Of a DNA stretch of 64,000 nt, positions 17,394 through 26,811 are shown piece after piece. This DNA comes from Thalassoglobus neptunius (GTDB lineage: Bacteria > Planctomycetota > Planctomycetia > Planctomycetales > Planctomycetaceae). The stretch is taken from NCBI RefSeq assembly GCF_007859735.1, contig NZ_SIHI01000001.1, positions 1,446,251 to 1,510,250 on the forward strand, given 5' to 3'. A program made the position numbers and the translations under genes. The notes beneath the pieces were generated by a model. The model ran no database searches. It was not told where the DNA came from and saw only the letters and a program-made list of their open reading frames with translations. How positions within the stretch are numbered: position 1 is the stretch's first letter; each line of letters begins with the position of its first letter.

Positions 17394-18923
17394 ATGTGGT
17401 ACTTGCAGGTGGCCCTTGGCGTGTTGGTGATCGGTGTTTCACAATCGCCAAGGCAGGTGTACGCAGATGAACCAGCAGACGGTGGATTCTTTCAGCAGCT
17501 CGCTGAGGCCATCGAAGATGTTGTTGAGGGTGTCGTCAGGCCACAGCAACCCGCGATGCGGCTCAATTTTCCAGGCAATGCCGTTCAGCCGGTTCCAGAG
17601 GCGACAATCGAAGATCGAAAGGAACGGCTCGTTCACCATCTTGAGTCGGCCGCGACCTGGGTCGATGCAGTCGTCACGCTGACGCCAGAGCAAAAGCAGC
17701 AACTCGATGAATTTCATCTCAAGGTTCTCACGACTTCGCAAGAGAATTTCATTAAGTCAACTGGCCCAAGAGATGCTCAAAAGCCGTTGAGTGATTTCGC
17801 TCCGATTCGCTTCGTCGGGAAATCAGGTGCCGCCTATCTGGCGACCGGATACGACTGGCTTCAGTTTATGAAGACGCTGCTCGACGAAGAGCAGTATCAA
17901 AAGTTTCAGGCGGCGATGTCTGAACGTCATCAACAGCTGCGAGATGCTTTAGTTGGTCACCTGATCAACAAGATTGACGCAGAACTCTTTTTTACAGCAA
18001 TTCAACGAGAGGAATTCCGCGAAGAGTTTGTTCCTAAGTTGGTTCCGGGAGAAACACGGATCTTTACATTTTATCCGCAAAGTTATTATCTCGAATACGA
18101 ATCACTCGAAGACTTGCTCTCAACCGTTCCTGACAGCGTTTTTCATGCCGCTCAACGGAAAAGACTTAAACAGTTGATCGACGGGTCACAATATGGCAAT
18201 CGAAGTGAACAATATGTCACGTTCATGGCCAAAGAAGGCGTCGACGGTTGGCACAAGAAGTTAAGTGAATTGAATGAGTATCAACAGGATCGGCTGAAAT
18301 CCGCAATTAATGTTCGAATCGAATTTTGGAAGGCTCACGGCGAGTTGAGCGACGAGAATCTGCGGGTGCTTAAAGTGGCTGGACGCGGATGTATCGTATA
18401 CGTCCTGGAAAGTTGGAGAAAACAAAATCGAGCCAATATGGCTGGTTGGGAAAAGACCGTTGGTCAAAATCCGAACGTCAACTTTGGATTTAGCATTCAG
18501 GTTCCCGAGACGTCCAAAATTGATTCTCATCAGCTCTGGGTGAATTCTCTCGCTCGCTGTGTCGACGATTTCAAAACGATTGATCGCGAGCGATCGGAAG
18601 CCATGGAGCGGGCAGCAGCTGCTTATCTTGTTTCGCTCGTTGATCGTGAACTGTGGCTGACCACGGAACAGTCACAGCAATTGATTGAAGTGATGCTGGC
18701 CGATCTTCCGCGAACACTCAAGACAAATCAGGCATACATCGAAGAACTCATTTTCCTTACTATCCCGTTAGCGAACATTCCGGATGCACGGTGGGAAGAG
18801 ATTCTCAATGAACGTCAACTTGATGCACTGAACGGGCTGAAAGCTCAATTTCGAATTAATGGAAACATCGCCTCGGTTCGGATGCGTAACATGGGAGAAT
18901 TTCAGTTTGCGATCCCGCGTTAA
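17394..18923 (+). CDS. Secreted alpha-helical protein of unknown function (509 aa)
   Basis: A signal peptide occupies residues 1-25 (LQVALGVLVIGVSQSPRQVYA, cleavage before DEP). The rest is mostly amphipathic helix with many Glu, Gln and Leu residues. It has repeated short segments of the type LTPEQKQQLDEFHLK, LWLTTEQSQQLIEVML and LNERQLDALNGLK, which resemble one another as T-x-E-Q-x-x-Q-L helices and may be internal repeats. I recognise no enzyme domain and no membrane helix after the signal. The start ATG at 17394 has TGAGG 9 bp upstream. It lies between the coiled-coil gene and moxR, but 411 bp before moxR, so it probably has its own transcript. Family unknown. Confidence 0.75.
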   Translation: MWYLQVALGVLVIGVSQSPRQVYADEPADGGFFQQLAEAIEDVVEGVVRPQQPAMRLNFPGNAVQPVPEATIEDRKERLVHHLESAATWVDAVVTLTPEQKQQLDEFHLKVLTTSQENFIKSTGPRDAQKPLSDFAPIRFVGKSGAAYLATGYDWLQFMKTLLDEEQYQKFQAAMSERHQQLRDALVGHLINKIDAELFFTAIQREEFREEFVPKLVPGETRIFTFYPQSYYLEYESLEDLLSTVPDSVFHAAQRKRLKQLIDGSQYGNRSEQYVTFMAKEGVDGWHKKLSELNEYQQDRLKSAINVRIEFWKAHGELSDENLRVLKVAGRGCIVYVLESWRKQNRANMAGWEKTVGQNPNVNFGFSIQVPETSKIDSHQLWVNSLARCVDDFKTIDRERSEAMERAAAAYLVSLVDRELWLTTEQSQQLIEVMLADLPRTLKTNQAYIEELIFLTIPLANIPDARWEEILNERQLDALNGLKAQFRINGNIASVRMRNMGEFQFAIPR

Positions 18924-19334
18924 CTCGCAAAGCGTTGAGAGTTTCCCGGCGAGAACCCAAGCTACCTGCGGTCAAGAACTGGATGGATGATGAGGATTAA
19001 GAACATGAAGTCTGACCGTTTCCGCCCTCACTGGCCGCGAGCGATTTCTGTTTTGACATGATGTGAGAATTCATTCGAATCTGTTCGAAGTTGCCACAAC
19101 ACTCAATTGATCCCCAGCCCATGAAACTCCCACCTGATGATTCCGACTTCCACTCATTTTGGATGCTGTTGGATGTCTCGATCGAGTTTCGTTGAGTTGA
19201 CAAACCTTGCTGCTTCAATCACAACGCCATCGAAGACATGTGAAATTGTTGACAAGTGAAATCGTTGATTTGTGGCAGGTCGGAAGTCTCACTCCCCGGT
19301 CCCATCTTTCTCTCAACTCTTGATTAGGATAGCA
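18924..19334. other. Intergenic region upstream of MoxR
   Basis: No gene is supported. Just before the MoxR start are two imperfect copies of GTGAAATTGTTGA (19239-19271), the second with small changes. They may reflect a promoter or operator but are too short to interpret. Confidence 0.45.
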
Positions 19335-20378
19335 ATGAACCCGGAATCAGCGACTACTCAGGAACTTCATGAGGATGATGTCAGTGCGATTGATGAACTG
19401 AGAAAGCGGTATCAGGAGTTAAGAGAAGAACTGTCCCGAGTCATTGTCGGTCAGGACAAGGTTGTTGAACAGCTGGCGATCTGTCTTTTCGCTCAAGGGC
19501 ACTCCCTGCTGATGGGCGTCCCCGGTCTGGCAAAAACAATGCTTGTCCGTCGACTTGCGGAAACGATGTCGTTGTCGTTCAGTCGAATTCAGTTTACGCC
19601 CGATTTGATGCCGATGGACATCACCGGCACGGACATCCTTCAGGAAACCCACGAAGGCCGCAGGGAGTTTGAATTCGTCAAAGGTCCTGTGTTTGCCAAC
19701 ATCGTGCTTGCGGACGAAATCAACCGGGCTCCGTCGAAGACTCAAGCTGCGATGCTGGAAGCGATGCAAGAACATCGCGTGACTGTCGTGGGAAGACCTT
19801 ACGAGTTGACGCCTCCCTTCTTTGTGCTCGCCACGCAGAATCCGGTTGAGCAAGAAGGAACGTATCCGCTGCCGGAAGCGCAGCTTGATCGTTTCATGTT
19901 TCTGATCACTGTCGACTATCCAAGCCGTTCGGAAGAAATCGAAATTGCCCGAACGACGACCGGGGCGAGTCTCCCTCAATTGGGCGAAATTATGGATGCC
20001 GAAACGGTCTTGCGGTTTCAGAGCCTTGTGCGACGGGTTCCCGTTCCGCAGCATATTTATGAGTATGCGGTCGATCTCGTTCGTCGAACGCGGCCGAATG
20101 TTGATGAATCGCCCGATTGGCTGAAGCCGCTTGTCGCTTGGGGAGCCGGTCCGCGGGCTGTGCAATATCTTATTCTCGGAGCGAAGTCACACGCGGCTCT
20201 TCATGGAAGTTATATGGCACGTTTAGATGATGTTCTGGCGGTCGCTGAACCGGTTTTAACACATCGTATTTTGACAAACTTTAATGCCGAGTCGGAAGGG
20301 ATTCGTAGCAACGATGTCATTCGCAGACTTGTGGAAGAATTAAATGCAGAAGTGAGTGGTAAGACTCGCGAGAGTTAA
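19335..20378 (+). CDS. MoxR family AAA+ ATPase
   Basis: A 347-aa AAA+ ATPase. Walker A is GVPGLAKT at 61-68, Walker B is IVLADEIN at 123-130, and the MoxR-typical ATQNPVEQEGTYPLPEAQLD segment with sensor and arginine-finger region follows. The C-terminal helical lid carries GAGPRAVQYLILGAK. MoxR ATPases work as chaperones that load metals or remodel VWA-domain partners. The next three genes encode exactly such partners (DUF58 and two VWA proteins). The ATG at 19335 follows a TAGGAT site; an upstream in-frame start at 19272 lacks one. It is the first gene of the plus-strand arm, with 101 bp before the DUF58 gene. Confidence 0.95.
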   Translation: MNPESATTQELHEDDVSAIDELRKRYQELREELSRVIVGQDKVVEQLAICLFAQGHSLLMGVPGLAKTMLVRRLAETMSLSFSRIQFTPDLMPMDITGTDILQETHEGRREFEFVKGPVFANIVLADEINRAPSKTQAAMLEAMQEHRVTVVGRPYELTPPFFVLATQNPVEQEGTYPLPEAQLDRFMFLITVDYPSRSEEIEIARTTTGASLPQLGEIMDAETVLRFQSLVRRVPVPQHIYEYAVDLVRRTRPNVDESPDWLKPLVAWGAGPRAVQYLILGAKSHAALHGSYMARLDDVLAVAEPVLTHRILTNFNAESEGIRSNDVIRRLVEELNAEVSGKTRES

Positions 20379-20479
20379 TCCGTTGAGGCGATGATGCTGA
20401 TCGTCGAGCTGTTTTCTGTGGAAATGAGACTCGATTCCAACAAGTTCTGTGACAACTCCGATTGAATGGCAAACCCTGA

Positions 20480-21373
20480 ATGCGAGATTTCATCGATCCT
20501 AAAGTCATCTCCCGGCTTTCAGCGCTTCCGATCGACGCCCGCATCCCGATGATCGGAAGTGTTTCCGGTAGGCACCGGAGTCCGACGCGCGGTTCAAGCC
20601 TCGAGTTTTCTGAATATCGCAAGTATGTTCCCGGGGATGATACGCGTCGGCTCGACTGGCGGGCCTGGGGGCGCAGCGATCGGTTCTTCATTAAAGAGTA
20701 TGAGGCTGACACGAATCTGCGGCTGTGTCTAATCGTCGACGTCAGCGGATCGATGAATTTCGGAATCGACGGGACACAAGAAGTCGGCCAGCGAAAGATC
20801 GATTACGCCCGGAAGCTGGCAGGCACTCTGGCATATCTGGCTTCCAGTCAGGGCGATGCTGTGGGGCTGTATTGTGCTGCTGAGGACTTTCGTCGGGAAA
20901 TCCCTCCCAAGCGGAGCGGCGCGCACCTGCGATTTATTCTTGATGAGTTAGGAGAGATTGAAGGAAACGGCGAAACGGGCCTCGCTGATGCTCTTCATCA
21001 AGCAGCCGAACGAATCGCTCAACGGGCGCTGGTTGTGATCATTTCGGATCTGTTCCTGGAACCGGAATCACTCAAGAGCGCCTTTCAGCATCTTCGCTTT
21101 CGAAAGCACGATGTTGCTGTCTTTCATCTACTCGAACAGAACGAAATTGATTTCCAGTTTGACCGTCCGATGCGTTTTCAGGATCTGGAAGGAGCGGCTC
21201 CGATGCTGGTCGATCCGACAACGATTGCCAAACAGTACCGCCAGGCAGTTCAGGCTTACCTTTCGGCGTTGACGTCCATCGTTCGCGATTCCGCAATTGA
21301 CTATCATCGGGTGACGATTGCAGAAGACTACTCAGACGTGTTGGCGAGGTTCTTATTGGCTCGCAAGCTTTAG
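20480..21373 (+). CDS. DUF58 domain protein (VWA-like)
   Basis: A 297-aa cytosolic protein. The DUF58 signature runs through EFSEYRKYVPGDDTRRLDW and FFIKEYEADTNLRLCLIVD. The MIDAS-type metal site DVSGSM lies at 87-92 (Asp87, Ser89, Ser91), with the later segment LVVIISDLF supplying the second acidic site. There are no membrane helices. DUF58 proteins accompany MoxR ATPases as substrates or adaptors in bacterial MoxR-BatA/BatB-type operons. It sits between moxR (101 bp upstream) and the first membrane VWA gene (156 bp downstream). The precise role is unknown. Confidence 0.93.
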   Translation: MRDFIDPKVISRLSALPIDARIPMIGSVSGRHRSPTRGSSLEFSEYRKYVPGDDTRRLDWRAWGRSDRFFIKEYEADTNLRLCLIVDVSGSMNFGIDGTQEVGQRKIDYARKLAGTLAYLASSQGDAVGLYCAAEDFRREIPPKRSGAHLRFILDELGEIEGNGETGLADALHQAAERIAQRALVVIISDLFLEPESLKSAFQHLRFRKHDVAVFHLLEQNEIDFQFDRPMRFQDLEGAAPMLVDPTTIAKQYRQAVQAYLSALTSIVRDSAIDYHRVTIAEDYSDVLARFLLARKL

Positions 21374-21529
21374 TCCATATTTATGGTTGTGCTGCACACT
21401 TCGGAACTCATTTCATTGGATGAAAGTCGTGCCTGCTCGTGAAATTGTTGAAAGCGAGAATTTCATTGTGTTGAGAGCCTTCACTCAGTTTGAAAAGGGA
21501 GAACCCGCGTTGATTCGACGGATCACTTT

Positions 21530-23548
21530 ATGACATTCCTGCAACCGTACATTCTGTTTGCACTGCCGCTGATCGCACTGCCGATTCTGATTCACTTGAT
21601 CAATCAGAATCGGCACAAGACGATTCACTGGGCTGCGACAATGTTTCTGGTGCAGGCGAAACGGATGTCGAAAGGGATCGCCCGACTTCGCTACCTGTTG
21701 ATTATGCTTGCGAGAATGCTGGCGATTGCGGGATTGATTTTCGCCGTCAGTCGTCCGATGGCGGGAGGATGGCTCGGCCTGACATCGGGAAGTGCGCCGG
21801 ATACCACCATCATTGTTCTCGATCGCTCCGTCAGCATGGAGCAGAAGGGACCGGGAACCTCTCTGTCGAAACGGGAAACGGCACTCGAGAAACTCGCTCA
21901 ACTTCTTTCGGAGACGAGCAGAGATTCCCGCTTGATTCTTTTCGAAACGACAAGTCTGGAACCGCTCGAACTGACATCAGCAGCCGATCTCGCCGACCTC
22001 CCGCAAACCGGTCGGACATCCATGGCGAGCGATATTCCCGGTCTCCTACAATCCGTAGCGGATTATGTGATCGCGAATGAAAGCGGCCGGACAGACGTTT
22101 GGATCTGCTCCGATTTGCGACAAAACGACTGGGACCCTTCCGGAGGACGCTGGGAAGCGATTCGTTCTCAGTTGGCGGAACGTGAGGGATTGCGATTGTA
22201 CCTCTTGTCGTATCCGGAAGTCTCGCCATCGAACCTGGCTGTCAGTGTTTCAGGAGTTCACAGACGCGAAACCTCCGGGGGCGCGGAACTGGTGATGGAT
22301 CTCAAGCTCACACGCGATTCGAACGAAGAACCGGTGCGGGCTGTGCCGATCAGTTTTGTGATTAACGGAGCAAGATCGACGTTGGACGCGGAGATCTCCG
22401 GATCAGAGATGGTTCGCAACGGCTATACCATTCCGATCGATCGCGAATCGAAAGAAGGCTGGGGGCGTCTCGAAATCCCCGGCGACGACAACCCTGCCGA
22501 CAATTCTTATGAACTAACTTACGCAGAGCCCGCGACCCAACGCACGTTAATTGTCTCTGACGATCCTCAGAACGCAGAACTCTTCAATCTGGCTGCGCAG
22601 ACTCCAGTGGATCGCACGTTGACTTACGAAACCGTGACGATGTCATCATCGGAAACGGCAGCTCTTCCCTGGGATGAGACGGCTTTGATTCTCTGGCAGG
22701 CTCCGCTTCCTGACTCGGCGATCGCAGCACAGCTGGAGGCATTTGTTCGATCAGGACGCACCGTCATTTTCTTTCCTCCGGAATTTGCAAACAATTCACA
22801 ATTTCTGGGCGTTCGATGGGGAGACTGGATCGAGTCATCAGAAGTGGACGGCTTTTCGGTTGAACGATGGAGAACCGATTCCGACCTTCTCGCAAACTCG
22901 ATGAGTGGAACTCCCCTTCCGGTCGGAGAGATTGTGGTCCGCGAATACTGTGAACTTGATGCTGCAGAGGCGACGATATTGGCTCAACTCGGTGATGGCG
23001 TGCCTCTGCTATCGCGAGTCGTGACAACTCAAGGGGCTGCCTATTTCTGCACAACCTTGCCGACGTTTCCTCATTCGAATCTCGCGGATAACGGCATCGT
23101 CTTCTTTATCATGACACATCGGGCTCTGGCGAGCGGGGCTGCTGTCCTTGGAGCTTCTCGCAATCTTGTTGCAGGAGCGACGAATTTCGAGGACGTCTCA
23201 GATTGGGTTCCTCTCGACGAGTCGACATCAGAAGTTCTCGTTTCTCAGCGACCGTATAATTCCGGGGTGTATCAGTCGAAAGACTCGCTGGTGGCGATCA
23301 ATCGGCCGTTGATGGAAGACAGCCCGGCGATCGTGACGGAAGAGAGTCTCGAACAAGTTTTGAGTGGATTGAATTACGTCATTATCGACGATCAGGCAGG
23401 GAGTCAGTCGGCACTCGCGAACGAAGTCTGGAGGACGTTTCTGATCGCAATGATCGTTGCACTGTTGCTGGAGGCCGTTTTGTGTTTGCCTGATCGCGAA
23501 TCTGCCACCACTTCCGTTTCTCAAACTCCAGTCATGACATCGGTATGA
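21530..23548 (+). CDS. BatA-like membrane protein with VWA domain
   Basis: A 672-aa protein. The BatA N-terminal module has two membrane helices (about 6-26 and 56-75), the first opening MTFLQPYILFALPL. A VWA domain follows with MIDAS DRSVSM (Asp98, Ser100, Ser102). The long extracytoplasmic middle ends in a C-terminal helix, FLIAMIVALLLEAVLCLP. Such proteins are the membrane partners of MoxR/DUF58 systems. Its stop codon overlaps the start of the next VWA gene (ATGA at 23545-23548), so the two are translationally coupled. Confidence 0.9.
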   Translation: MTFLQPYILFALPLIALPILIHLINQNRHKTIHWAATMFLVQAKRMSKGIARLRYLLIMLARMLAIAGLIFAVSRPMAGGWLGLTSGSAPDTTIIVLDRSVSMEQKGPGTSLSKRETALEKLAQLLSETSRDSRLILFETTSLEPLELTSAADLADLPQTGRTSMASDIPGLLQSVADYVIANESGRTDVWICSDLRQNDWDPSGGRWEAIRSQLAEREGLRLYLLSYPEVSPSNLAVSVSGVHRRETSGGAELVMDLKLTRDSNEEPVRAVPISFVINGARSTLDAEISGSEMVRNGYTIPIDRESKEGWGRLEIPGDDNPADNSYELTYAEPATQRTLIVSDDPQNAELFNLAAQTPVDRTLTYETVTMSSSETAALPWDETALILWQAPLPDSAIAAQLEAFVRSGRTVIFFPPEFANNSQFLGVRWGDWIESSEVDGFSVERWRTDSDLLANSMSGTPLPVGEIVVREYCELDAAEATILAQLGDGVPLLSRVVTTQGAAYFCTTLPTFPHSNLADNGIVFFIMTHRALASGAAVLGASRNLVAGATNFEDVSDWVPLDESTSEVLVSQRPYNSGVYQSKDSLVAINRPLMEDSPAIVTEESLEQVLSGLNYVIIDDQAGSQSALANEVWRTFLIAMIVALLLEAVLCLPDRESATTSVSQTPVMTSV

Positions 23549-25788
23549 CGTTTCATTGGACTGCAACTACCCTGCTGATCTCGCTGCTCGTCCTGCTTCT
23601 GGCAGCTGGGTGCTGTTTGATCAGTTGGCGGCGAAGTGGCTACACGCGTTCGATGGGCATTCTCGAAGCCCTTCGATTTCTTCTGGTATTTATGGCTGTC
23701 GTTTCACTCAACCAACCGGAGTTGCTGCAAGAGTACCAACCGGATGAACAACCGACTCTCGTGGTGATGTACGATGTGTCGGAAAGTATGCAAACCCAAG
23801 ACGTCATTGATCCCGAGAGACCGGCGGGAACTCCTCTTCGGCGAATGGATCGGATCGAGGAATTCATTCCTTCCGCAACGAGTGAAAGCGATCCCGCGAC
23901 CGAAAACTCTGAGGTCGCTGACGTCAATCTCCCTGAGTTATGGTCCGGAATGAGTGATCAGCTGGAGGTCGTTTTCGAGCCGTTCTCGTCAACTCTCTCG
24001 GATGCTTCACGCGGAACAGATTTTAATCAAGCACTCAAATCAACTTACGAACTCCATTCCAATCTGCGTGGAATTGTGCTCATTTCTGACGGAGACTGGA
24101 ACACCGGAACGACTCCCGCGGAAGCAGCGACGGAGTTGCGGATGCGAAACGTGCCTGTCTTTGCCGTCGCTGTGGGAAGCGAAGACCGGCTTCCGGATGT
24201 TCAGCTTGTGAATATCGATGCTCCGACTTTTGGAATCGCCGGGAAGACCATGCGCATTCCATTTCGAATTAACAACTGGCTTCCCAAAGCCCAGGAACTC
24301 TCTGTAACTCTCTCGGGAACACTCGAGGCCCCAATTTCGAAAACCGTTCGCGTGCAAGGCATGGGGGAGTTACGAGATACGATCAACTGGCGGCCGACGA
24401 AAACGGGCGACTACAAGCTTCGTCTTGAGATTCCCGTTGCGGACGAAGAATCGAACCCTGAGAATAACGTCCTTGAGTTTCCCATCAGAATTCAGAATGA
24501 AACGCTGAAAGTTTTGATTGTGGAATCTTATCCGCGATGGGAGTATCGCTATCTCCGGAATGCGTTGGAACGCGATCCCGGGGTTGATGTCCACTGCCTG
24601 TTATTTCATCCCGATCTTGACGGCGTCGGTGGAGGACGAGGTTATCTCGAACAGTTTCCCGGGGAAGAAGAACTCTTCGACTACGACGTTGTTTTTCTCG
24701 GGGATGTTGGAGTCGAGGCTTCGCAGCTTACGATTGAAGAAACCGAACAAATCCGGCAACTGGTTCGGAATCATGCAGGAGGACTGGTCTTTCTTCCCGG
24801 ATTTCGTGGAAAGCAAGAGACGTTACTCTCAACCGAACTTGAGGAGTTGTATCCGGTCATCGTTGATCCAGCTGCTCCGCGAGGTCACGGTCTTCCAGTT
24901 CCCGCTCGATTTTCGCTGACAGAAAGTGGCCGACGCAGCCAACTCACCCGATTGGAAGTTGACGAGCGCGAGAATGAACGGGTCTGGAGCAACCTTCCAG
25001 GCTTTCAGTGGTACGCCTCCGCCCTTCGATCAAAAATCGGTGGGGAAGTTCTCGCGGTTCATGAGACAGAATCGACCCGATTCGGACGTGTTCCGTTAAT
25101 CGTCGCTCGAACATTCGGAACAGGGAAGGTTCTGTTCATGGGAACAGACGGAGCATGGCGTTGGCGGAAAGGCGTCGAAGATTTGTACCACTATCGATTT
25201 TGGGGACAGGTCGTGCGTTGGATGGCGTACCAACGGAACATGTCACAAGGCGAATCGATGAGGCTCTTTTACTCACCGGATCGACCAGAAGCTGGGAATG
25301 TTTTGACTCTCAACGCCAATGTCTCCGGACCGACAGGAGAGCCATTACAAACCGGGACCGTCGTCTGTCAGATCACCTCTCCGTCAGGACAGGTCGAGAC
25401 GCTCCGTTTGCAGACGACCGATGAGGAGTCATGGGGATTATTCACCGGGATGTTCACCCCGGAAGAGGGCGGGAATTACACCGTCCTGACAACGTGTACC
25501 GAGACTGGTACACAACTCGAAACCACGATCGCTGTGGCGGGTGGTGAACGAGAAGTGATCGGCGACCCAGCCCGTTTCGACGTGCTTCACGAAATTGCCA
25601 CGATCAGCCGGGGGGAAGTGACGGACCCCTCGCAGATGAATCAGCTCGTTGACAAACTTGCCAAGCTTGAAGAGCCCGAGCCGGTTGTTCGTCGATTGAG
25701 AGTTTGGGCCCATCCACTCTGGGGTGGCCTCATGATCCTGTTGCTTGCAGTGTTCTGGTCTGGCAGAAAACTTGCCGGGCTTGCCTGA
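23545..25788 (+). CDS. Membrane VWA/glutamine-amidotransferase-like protein
   Basis: A 747-aa protein. Two membrane helices lie at about 7-27 and 41-56. The VWA MIDAS is DVSESM (Asp77, Ser79, Ser81), with a second acidic turn at LISDGDWNTG. Two Ig-like beta regions follow. A class I glutamine-amidotransferase-like fold contains YDVVFLGDVG and GGLVFLPGFRGK but lacks the catalytic Cys, so it is probably non-enzymatic. A membrane helix closes the protein (GGLMILLLAVFW). The start overlaps the previous stop by four bases. This VWA plus GATase-like layout is common in planctomycete MoxR operons. It is the last gene of the plus arm and converges with the WD40 gene. Confidence 0.88.
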   Translation: MTFHWTATTLLISLLVLLLAAGCCLISWRRSGYTRSMGILEALRFLLVFMAVVSLNQPELLQEYQPDEQPTLVVMYDVSESMQTQDVIDPERPAGTPLRRMDRIEEFIPSATSESDPATENSEVADVNLPELWSGMSDQLEVVFEPFSSTLSDASRGTDFNQALKSTYELHSNLRGIVLISDGDWNTGTTPAEAATELRMRNVPVFAVAVGSEDRLPDVQLVNIDAPTFGIAGKTMRIPFRINNWLPKAQELSVTLSGTLEAPISKTVRVQGMGELRDTINWRPTKTGDYKLRLEIPVADEESNPENNVLEFPIRIQNETLKVLIVESYPRWEYRYLRNALERDPGVDVHCLLFHPDLDGVGGGRGYLEQFPGEEELFDYDVVFLGDVGVEASQLTIEETEQIRQLVRNHAGGLVFLPGFRGKQETLLSTELEELYPVIVDPAAPRGHGLPVPARFSLTESGRRSQLTRLEVDERENERVWSNLPGFQWYASALRSKIGGEVLAVHETESTRFGRVPLIVARTFGTGKVLFMGTDGAWRWRKGVEDLYHYRFWGQVVRWMAYQRNMSQGESMRLFYSPDRPEAGNVLTLNANVSGPTGEPLQTGTVVCQITSPSGQVETLRLQTTDEESWGLFTGMFTPEEGGNYTVLTTCTETGTQLETTIAVAGGEREVIGDPARFDVLHEIATISRGEVTDPSQMNQLVDKLAKLEEPEPVVRRLRVWAHPLWGGLMILLLAVFWSGRKLAGLA

Positions 25789-25848
25789 TGATTCGATTCA
25801 TGGACGCGGAATTTGTGGGATCGGCAATCCGCCATGCGGTTCGAGTTT

Positions 25849-26790
25849 TCAATCGGAATCCGTTTCTGGCAGTGTGACGGTGCGCAGCTGACCGTTCTGG
25901 CCGCCGAGATAGATAGTCTGGCCGTTGGGATGAACTGCAAGCGATGTGCACCACGAAAGATCGACTTGTTTTTCGAACAGAGTGTTTGTCGTCATCGAGT
26001 CGACTTCGAAAACTCTTCCCGATGCAGTGACGGTGATGATGCTGTCATGACCGGGACGCCACTGAATGGCAATTGGAGGATCTTCAAGTTGCAGAAACCG
26101 AACCATTCGGCCGATTGTCGGTTGCCAGAATCGCACCGTTCGATCTTCACTGATCGAGGCAATCATCGGAAGTCCTGAGGTTTCGTGGCGAACGCTCAGC
26201 CCGGTCACGGTCTTTCTGTGATTGTTCAGAGAGCGAACAAGTGATTGTTCCGCAGGATTCCAGACCCGCAGATTCTGATCGATTCCCGCGCTGACCAGAA
26301 GTTGATCTCGATCGACAAATCGAACACAGAGCACTCCTTTGGAATGTCCATCCAGAAGTTGTCCCGGCTTTACGAGTTCAACATGACTGAGGGCAATTTT
26401 CCGGTCCATGCTGGCGGAGGCAATTGTCTGCGAGTCGAGTGACCAACAGATGTCGTAGATCGAATCCTCGTGTGGGCGGATCAAGTTTTCGAGTTGTCGC
26501 GTCGACCAGTTCAACAGTTGGATCTGTCCACTCTCTCCGGGATTTCCTCCAGCGATAGCCAGAAATTTCCTGTCTGGTGAAAACGCCAATGCGTGCACTG
26601 CTGAAAACGGAACGGCGACTTCTTCTTCGATCTCTAAATCGTCGAGTGTTCGAATCGTCACCCCACGCTGAGAACCGGTGACGAGCTTCGTTTGATCCGG
26701 AGAGAAAACGATCGAAGTCACCGGCGGTTCAGTGGCTTCGAGAACTTGATGAGGATGCAGAAGAATGAGCAGTAACGTCAGTCTCAACAC
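25849..26790 (-). CDS. Secreted WD40 repeat protein
   Basis: A 313-aa beta-propeller. A hydrophobic start (LRLTLLLILLHPHQVLEA) suggests a signal peptide. At least six WD-type blades are readable: SIVFSPDQTKLVTGSQRG, ALAFSPDRKFLAIAGG, DICWSLDSQTIASASMDRK, VRFVDRDQLLVSAGIDQN with LRVWNP, SISEDRTVRFWQP, and a last blade ending YLGGQNGQLRTVTLP. It starts at GTG 26790, with TTG at 26787 as an alternative. It is the last gene in an operon with DUF1501, PSCyt1/DUF1549 and the thioredoxin-fold gene, 21 bp after the DUF1501 stop. WD40 proteins recur with DUF1501/DUF1549 pairs in planctomycetes; the function is unknown. Confidence 0.85.
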   Translation of the reverse strand: MLRLTLLLILLHPHQVLEATEPPVTSIVFSPDQTKLVTGSQRGVTIRTLDDLEIEEEVAVPFSAVHALAFSPDRKFLAIAGGNPGESGQIQLLNWSTRQLENLIRPHEDSIYDICWSLDSQTIASASMDRKIALSHVELVKPGQLLDGHSKGVLCVRFVDRDQLLVSAGIDQNLRVWNPAEQSLVRSLNNHRKTVTGLSVRHETSGLPMIASISEDRTVRFWQPTIGRMVRFLQLEDPPIAIQWRPGHDSIITVTASGRVFEVDSMTTNTLFEKQVDLSWCTSLAVHPNGQTIYLGGQNGQLRTVTLPETDSD

Positions 26791-26811
26791 GAAATGTCTC
26801 GCGAAATCAGG

